DNA of 64,000 nt from positions 13,236,501 to 13,300,500 of the forward strand of contig OY821770.1 of assembly GCA_963682175.1 (NCBI GenBank), written 5' to 3'. The position numbers and the translations under genes are program-made. Source of the DNA: Triglochin maritima (Eukaryota > Streptophyta > Magnoliopsida > Alismatales > Juncaginaceae). Below the pieces are notes generated by a model. The model saw only the letters and a program-made list of their open reading frames with translations, searched no databases and was not told the origin of the DNA. Of the stretch, positions 57,830-64,000 are shown one piece after another (position 1 is the first letter of the stretch; each line of letters starts with the position of its first letter).

Positions 57830-58670
57830 ATAAGAGTTGTTGTTTTCTTTTTTAAGTATTGTTTCATCCATTTTAAGTTATTTTGTTCATTTTTAGGTTG
57901 TTATTTTTTCTTTTTAATTTTCTATTTTTTCCTGTTTAATTTTCTGTTGTTCCTTTTTGAGTTATTTTTGTTCCTTTTTAAGTTATATTTGTTCTTTTCT
58001 AAGTTGTTGTTTTTCCTTTTTAATTTTCTGTTTTTCCATTTTAATTTTCTGTTGATCATTTTTAAGTTATGTTTGTTCCGTTTTAAGTTGTTTTTTTCCT
58101 TTTTAATTTTCTGTTTTTCTTTTTTAATTTTCTATTTTTCTTTTTTAAGTTATGTTTGTTCCTTTTTAAGTTGTTGTTTTACTTTTTTAATTTTCTGTTT
58201 TTCCTTTTTAATTTTCTGTTGTTCCTTTTTAAGTTATGTTTGTTTTCTTTTTAAGTTGTTGTTTTTCTTTTTTAATTTTCTGTTTTTCCTTTTTAATTTT
58301 TGCTTCGTCCTTTTTAAGTTATGTTTGTTCCTTTTTAGGTACTGCTTCATCCTTTTTAAGTTGTTGTTTTTCCTTTTTAAGTTATGTTTGTTCTTTTTAA
58401 GTTATGTTTGTTCTTTTTTAAGTTGTTGTTTTTTTTCCTTTTTAAGTTCATGTTCTTTTCGTTTTTAAGTTTTGCTTCGTCCTTTTTAAGTTATGTTTGT
58501 TCTTTTTTAGGTATTGATTCATCTTTTTTAAGTTAATGTTTTTTTCTTTTTTAAGTATTGCTTCATCATTTTTAAGTTATGTTTGTTCCTTTTTAATAAG
58601 TAAATTGTTGTTTTTCCTTTTTAAGTTTTTCTTTTTTCTTTTTAATTTTGTCTTTTTATCACCTGCGTTT
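57830..58670 (+). repeat. T-rich 21-bp minisatellite with higher-order order
   Basis: About 38 imperfect units beginning CCTTTTTAA. Unit types ending GTTATGTTTGTT, GTTGTTGTTTTT, TTTTCTGTTTTT and TTTTCTGTTGTT tend to follow in this order, giving a period near 84 bp. The chance frame through it is Phe/Leu-rich and not a gene. Composition is strongly T on this strand. Confidence 0.85.
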
Positions 58671-58689
58671 GTCCTTTTCAAGAACACGA

Positions 58690-59250
58690 AATCAAATCCA
58701 ATAACGTGAAAATAAATCAGAAACCCCCAAAAATTAATATCAAAGACAAACCAACTTTAAACAAGAACACCACAAAGAAATAATTTTTTCAAAATAACAT
58801 CGAAAAACCAAGATCGATCCATCACATAACAAAACCAAAAACTTTAAATCAACCACAAAGAAATAATCTTTTTCACAAAAAACTCAACACAAAAAAACTC
58901 AAATCACCTACAAAGAACCACACTTCCAAAAAAATCAAAATCAATCAATCATAGAACAAAACCAAAACCTTCAAATGAGCCACGGAAACCAAACTTTCCC
59001 CAAAACACACTACACAAAAAACTCAAATCAGCTACAAAGAACTACATTCCTCCTCATCTGCAAAAACTCAACACAAAAAAACTCAAATCAGCTACAAAGA
59101 ACCACGTTTCCAAAAAATCAAGATCAATCTATCACATAACAAAACCAAAAACTTCAAATCAGCCACGAAAACCAAATTTTCCCTCAAAAACATCATACAA
59201 AAAACTTAAATCAGCTACAAAAAACCACATTCCTCCTCCTCCTCGCCTCG
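58690..59250. repeat. A-rich degenerate repeats
   Basis: Segments of the form AACTCAAATCAGCTACAAAGA, CCACRTTTCC and CATAACAAAACCAAAAAC recur 3-4 times with irregular spacing. Strand composition flips from T-rich (left array) to A-rich here. Confidence 0.65.
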
Positions 59251-59701
59251 AGAAAGACTCCAACGCCGACCACTTCCTCATCTTCCCCACCGACCAACTA
59301 CATCGTGACGTCCTAACCGACGTCGTCGGCGTCCCAACATCCGCAAGACTCACTCCCGCGTCATCTCCTCGGCATCCATCTTACTGATCTCGTCTTCCAT
59401 CGGGAGAAAATGATGGAGAATGAAAGGTTTGGGGGGATAATGAAAGGTTTTGAGGATAAATGTATGATGAAAACCAAAGGTTACATAGTTCCGCGTGCGT
59501 GTGATGTGACACAAAATAAATAAATAATATGTGATTTAATTAATCTTTGGTTTTTGCTGACTGGATTGACCACGTCAGACGGCGTCTCGGACGCACCGCG
59601 GTCAAAAAACATTTTCCAAACCGAAATGACCAATTTATTCAGCAAAGTTTTTTGAGTAATTTAGTGCTTGCATTAAATTTATTCAGCAAAGTTGGTGTCA
59701 C

Positions 59702-59709
59702 ACTGTGGC
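59702..59709. repeat. Candidate 8-bp target duplication, hAT-2 (left)
   Basis: ACTGTGGC here, ACAATGGC at 62459-62466 (6 of 8 match). Confidence 0.55.
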
Positions 59710-59840
59710 TAGACCTGTGTGTCGTGCCGTGTCGTGCCGGTCCGGTCCGGCACAGCGTGCAGGTGGGTCGGGCCTGGCACGACATTGTACCCAACAACTC
59801 TAAGAGTCATTTGAATGCTGACGTCAGCTCCCACGGCTCT

Positions 59841-60160
59841 TAGAGCGTTAGGTTATTTTTTTATTTTTTAAAATTACTAAAGTACACATCTCTTAACATA
59901 TATAAACTCTCCAATCTCTCTCATTTTTTCACATAATTCTCTCCAACTCTCTTCCAATCTTATCTATTTTTTCTCTAATTGCTTTGATTTTGGTGGATAC
60001 GGGTCGAGTTTGAGCTAAAATGTGAATCCTAAAGCTACAAGCAGACCGCTGATTTCGTGACTCCGCTATTCGTTTCTCAGGTTTTTCTAATCTTTTTAGT
60101 TAATCATGTCGTTGTCTTTTTTGGAAAAATTAACTTTTTGTTGCATATTTAGTAATTTGC
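59841..60160. other. hAT-2 5' region
   Basis: Non-coding, with a CT-rich stretch (59910-59990) that may be leader sequence. Confidence 0.5.
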
Positions 60161-62142
60161 ATGACTTCAACATCAGAATCTGAAGATAATGATATCATAG
60201 AATCCCTTCCTGATATACCACGCAAATAACTAATCTAGTATGGAAACCTTTTCAAGAAGGTAGATATCAAACCGGTAAAGTAACCGCTACTTGTAGACAT
60301 TGTGGTCATGTATATTCGGGTAAGTCAAGTGGGGGAACCGATCATTTAGGTAGGCATTTAAAAGTATGTAAAATTAAAAAACAATCATGCGTCAGTAATG
60401 GATTCACGTCAATATGTTTTAGACACAACTAGTCGAAATTTATCTTTTCGGAAATATTGTCCAATAAAAGGTAGAGAAATAATTGTTGATTTAATAATTA
60501 GAGATGAAGTATCATTTAGCACACGTGAATCTAAATCTCTAAGGGCAGCAATTCTCTATCATAATCCCCAATTTAAACCATTTTCTAGAAGAACTCTTAA
60601 AATGTTGCATTTGATAAATTCGAAAAACAAAGAACAAGCATGATTAGTTTTTTTTAAAAATGAACAATTATGTAACATTAATTAGTGATGTATGGACCGA
60701 TCCAAATATTTATCATTATTTTTGCTTAACTGCTCGTTATCTAGATGAATCATGGTTGTTAAATAAAAAATATTATATCTTTTTTACATATTTTGCATCC
60801 ACACACTAATGTTAAATTTGATCACATTAAATTACATATCGTTTCAATGTTAAATTTGATCATATTAAAAATATCATCGTAACTAATTCTCTTGAAAATA
60901 AAATTTGTACAATTGCATTTGATAATGATACTAATAACAATGCAACAATAAGAATGCTTATAAGTTATTGTAAGTCACCTCTAGATGATTCACTTTTTCA
61001 CTTAAGATGTGTGTTGTTATACTTTGAACTTGGTAGTACAAGATGGACTTCAATTAATTAAATCATACCTAGGAAATGTTAAGAATGCAATTGACTTTGT
61101 AGGTTGTAGTAGTACATCTAGATATCAGAAATTTATAGAATTTTGTATATATAATGATGTTAAACTTAGGAAATTTAAATTAGATGTCCCCCGTATATGA
61201 AATTCTACCTATGAAATGTTAAAATCTTGTGTTGATCATCATCTTGCAATTCAAACTTTTTATAATGAAAAACAAAAAGATGCATTTTTAACCGATGAAG
61301 ATTGGGAAATTTCTAATATTATGTTAGCTTTTTTAAAACTTTTTTTTCACCTTCACTAAAAGATTTAGTGGACAATATTACCTGACCTCTAACATATTTA
61401 TTTACGAAATACGTCCAATTACAAATGTATTTGCGAAATATAGGGGAAATCATAGTTTTGATGAGATTTTAACTGTAATAGAGGCTAAGTTTAATAAACA
61501 TTGGCATCCTCCTCCACTTCGCTTTTGTTTGGCTTTTATTATGGATCCTAGATTTAAAATTACTGGTTTACAAGTTACTTGGAACAAAATTACGAAAACA
61601 TGAATTATGATGATTTTCAAAAGCATGTAGATAGATGTAGGTCTTCGTTAAATAGTTATTTTAAAGAATATCAAAGACTAAATAGACAAATGGGTTCAAA
61701 TGTTGCTAGTTCATCATCACAACCACTTCCAACTGCAATGGATTCAGATGATGATGACTCACAATGGAATTGGTTAAGTCAAAAAAATGCTAAATTTGTG
61801 CAAACTGAGACCCAAAATGAATTAACTGCATATCTAAACACTGAAATTTACTTAAGTACTGTTGAGTTAAAATGTTTTGATGTTTTAGACTGGTGGATAA
61901 AGAACTCAAATAGGTTTTCACTAGTCTCTTTGATGGCGCGAGACTTATTATGTCCTCCGGCGTCAACTGTGGCGTCGGATGCTGCTTTTAGAGTAGGTAA
62001 TCGGGTATCGTCCGATAAGAGGAAAAACTTGTCTGACAAGTCTATCCAAATGAGCATATGTCTAAAGGATTGACTCGGCATTGCGGATAGAATGCAGAAC
62101 ATGATTATTCATGACAACATCGACGATGGCGACGAAGATTGA
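60161..62142 (+). pseudogene. hAT transposase 2, degraded
   Basis: Starts at 60161 (MTSTSESED). A TAA follows at 60227, then in another frame a BED finger (WKPFQEGRYQTGKVTATCRH, SSGGTDHLGRHLKVC, 60241-60385). Further fragments: 60398-60643 (N-terminal to catalytic core), about 60665-60770 (LISDVWTDPN block), 61009-61320 (CCYTLNLVVQDGL block) and 61579-62142 with the dimerisation domain (LLCPPASTVASDAAF near 61.95 kb). A TGA at 62071 precedes the final stop at 62140. Many frameshifts; not functional and older-looking than hAT-1. Unrelated in detail to hAT-1. Confidence 0.8.
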
Positions 62143-62414
62143 AGAAAAAGTAATTAAACTACTTTGTTTAAGGAGTAATTTTTTCCTAATACCCCTTAGG
62201 TTTTTTACATTACTCTTTATGTTTAGTTAGTCTTCTGGCTTTTTTTTATGTAACCAATATATTGTTTCTCGAATTTAGTTAACAATTTCTAATAAATAAA
62301 TTGGTTACTTTGGGGAAAAATAAATTGTGTTTGTGTTTTATTTAACTAAATTATGATTGTATACTTAATTCAACACCCAATGACCCAATTGGAGAGAGAG
62401 AAAAACCCGACCCC
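62143..62414. other. hAT-2 3' region
   Basis: AT-rich non-coding sequence between the transposase stop and the subterminal repeats. Confidence 0.55.
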
Positions 62415-62649
62415 TGCCGGATCCGGGTCGTGCCGTGTCGGCCCAGATTCCAAGTCTAACAATGGCTCATAGTCTAAAAGGATGTTATTTAGGATTAAAA
62501 ATAGTTTCTTGTTTGGTGTGAGTTTCAGATTTTCGGCCCAGCTGAAATCCCCACATCATATGCATCATTAATTTGTCATTCCCTGCTGTGATGCCCAACA
62601 ACTCTTTACTTATCATTGGTTGTCACAGTCTTGATATCATGGATATTAT

Positions 62650-63249
62650 GGGTCTGTTTGGTTGGTGGCGAAGCCATCTCCTCCACCACTCGGGAGATGA
62701 AGCTCTGCTGAAGATCGATCCAAATGGGACGAATTCAGAGTAAATTGTAGGTCCCAGCGTGGATATCAAGGTTAAATTTTGAAGCTGGGGTGGGTGTGCA
62801 TTGAACAACTCTGGTGACTGTGGTGGTAATAATTTCAACTTTCGGACCGTGTTGCCCCTGATCTTTTCAGGTAATTCTTCATTTTGTCCCATAATTTTTC
62901 TGCAGTTCAAATGGGAGAAAATACAAAAGTTCAACATGATTTTGATTTTTTTAAATATATATATAGTTTTTTTTCGATCATATATAGTTTTTTAATATAT
63001 CTTTCTATTATTTAAGAGAATGATTATAAACATGCAAAAGCTTTGGAAGAATAATATTTGTATAGAAGAAAATTTGTATGGGGGAATTTCGAGTATTGCA
63101 TTTGGATTGGACATCATCTCCTCTACCCACTCTTCTCCAAGTCAAACATCTTCGTGGGCGGAGGGTGGAGAGCAGCTTCATTATCATCATTGCTCGAAGC
63201 TGGATTCAAGGGGAAACTGGATATCGGGGAGCTCTAACCAAACACACCC
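62650..63249. mobile_element. Small inverted-repeat element (MITE-like, 600 bp)
   Basis: Ends GGGTCTGTTTGGTT and, read inward from the right, GGGTGTGTTTGGTT (one mismatch in 14), flanked by TAT on both sides (62647-62649, 63250-63252). Plant MITEs with GGGTCTGTTTGG-type ends and 3-bp duplications are common (PIF/Harbinger-like), though the usual triplet is TWA. No gene inside; the short frames are chance. Confidence 0.6.
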
Positions 63250-63252
63250 TAT

Positions 63253-64000
63253 GTCATGTGTTTTTTAATGATTTGGTATGATCAATTTTTATTATTGAAG
63301 TGAGTTATGAAATTGTAATCACATCTAACCAACCACAAGATGTTATGACTTACGAGGGTGGAGATCGAATTTGTGTCTTCATCAAAAACCACCTAAATAA
63401 TCTTTAGACAAGTTGAGATACACTCTTGTGTGAAAAGTGTCCTATTTAGAGTGACTAAAAAGAAAATTATTTTGGAATGAGCACTTGCATGCACAAATTC
63501 ATAATAACTGGCAAAATTATCTATTCAAAAGATAAAAATTACTACTCCCTCCTACCGGTTTGCATGGTGAGGTTAATGTTTGGATCTCAATGATGGTGGT
63601 AGGTACCCAATGGTAGCGTTGTGAAAACAGAGAAGTCTTTCAACCATGCCATTTAGAAGGAAAATCTTAACAAAGTTTTCGTATGTGAAGTTACCAAAGG
63701 ATGGTTATTGATACTTAAAAAAATGAGAATTTCATCAGTTGCCTTCAAAGGAATCCAATACTTAAAGTCCAGCGACTCGGTCGACCGGGTTGTGCCAAGT
63801 GGCACAACCTGGTTGGCTCAGGTTTTTTATTTTTTTATTTATTTTGTTTTTGTTTTGTTATTTGTTTTAATAATTAGGTGTTTATATTTTGATAAATAGT
63901 TCGGATTTAAGTAGTTGTAGTTTATATTTTGATAATGATTAGGTTCAGGGTTGACTATATTTTAATAATGTTATAAATAAAGTATGAAAATTATACTAAA
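63253..64000. other. Intergenic, AT-rich; one palindrome cluster
   Basis: No gene. At 63778-63812 an isolated CGGTCGACCG overlaps a hairpin (arms CCGGGTTGTGCC and GGCACAACCTGG, loop AAGT, one mismatch). The end of the window is T/A-rich. Confidence 0.6.

Larger units (their letters stand above)
57506..59590. mobile_element. Possible non-autonomous element enclosing low-complexity repeats
   Basis: The outer 40 bp look like a diverged inverted repeat (CGTCGTCAG...AATCCAGTCAACAAA on the left; CGCCGTCTG...AATCCAGTCAGCAAA read inward on the right), followed on both sides by TGTGTCACAT/GGGTCACATG. No clear target duplication. The interior is the T-rich array and the A-rich repeats listed separately. 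Weakly supported. Confidence 0.35.
59710..62458 (+). mobile_element. hAT transposon 2 (old copy)
   Basis: Ends TAGACCTG (left) and TAGACTTG (right, read inward), near-matching 8-bp flanks, and GTGCCG/CGGCAC-rich subterminal regions at both ends (59729-59785, 62415-62445). It carries a damaged BED-type hAT transposase on the plus strand. 2,749 bp. Confidence 0.75.

Noticed and set aside
57947..58468. 173-residue Phe/Leu-rich open frame that looks like a membrane protein
   Set aside because: It is a translation of the T-rich 21-bp minisatellite; no start context, no conserved domain, and length follows from lack of stops in T-rich repeats.

Overview
This window looks like gene-poor, repeat-rich nuclear DNA from a flowering plant, probably a eudicot. 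I recognise no host gene and no rRNA or tRNA gene. Almost everything that can be identified is transposable element, and most elements sit inside others. The plant assignment rests on the element families: Ty3/gypsy chromovirus with chromodomain (Tekay-like), a Sirevirus-like Ty1/copia derivative, an Athila-like Ty3/gypsy derivative primed by tRNA-Asp, CACTA (En/Spm) elements with TNP2 and Transposase_24/C48 genes, two BED-finger hAT elements, a plant-type LINE and short inverted-repeat elements. The species cannot be named from the sequence.

Layout. (1) 107-14305: a 5'-truncated LINE, possibly bounded by a 17-bp direct repeat, is split at 929/12347 by a Ty3/gypsy element (930-12341, duplication TCTTC). 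Its 3' LTR is split in turn by a deleted copia element (7054-10535, duplication GAGGT). (2) 15387-24777: a second copy of the same gypsy family on the minus strand, with three LTRs and a partial duplicate of the interior, inside one GTTAC duplication. (3) 25188-44291: a 19.1-kb CACTA-type element with CACTG/CACCG termini and CTT duplications. It holds a TNP2 transposase pseudogene, a Transposase_24 plus C48-protease gene, and between them a tandem array of hairpins. That array is interrupted by a 9.5-kb Athila-like element without pol (30332-39871, duplication GGGAT), which holds a probable solo LTR of a further family. (4) About 45.3-54.3 kb: remnants of a second CACTA-like gene, broken by a solo copia LTR (46246-47718) and a complete-ended hAT element (49236-53732, perfect 8-bp duplication). 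A solo LTR (49692-50892, duplication TCGAC) lies in the hAT transposase tail. (5) 54274-64000: CACTA-type ends, a fold-back Mutator-like element with a perfect 9-bp duplication, a T-rich 21-bp higher-order repeat, a second hAT element and a small inverted-repeat element.

All coding sequences seen are element genes carrying stops, frameshifts, deletions or insertions. The minus-strand gypsy polyprotein is least damaged: one 1,480-codon frame with three nonsense codons.

The most unusual signal is architectural. The LTRs of two unrelated superfamilies (gypsy and copia) carry arrays of the palindrome CGGTCGACCG, mostly organised as pairs whose centres are 20-22 bp apart, about two DNA turns. A third LTR family has a related CGG-N4-CCG array at 18-19 bp. 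In the gypsy LTR the array lies downstream of the putative TATA box, so probably in the transcribed leader. In the copia LTR it lies upstream. This suggests a shared binding platform or convergent regulatory code; the function is unknown.
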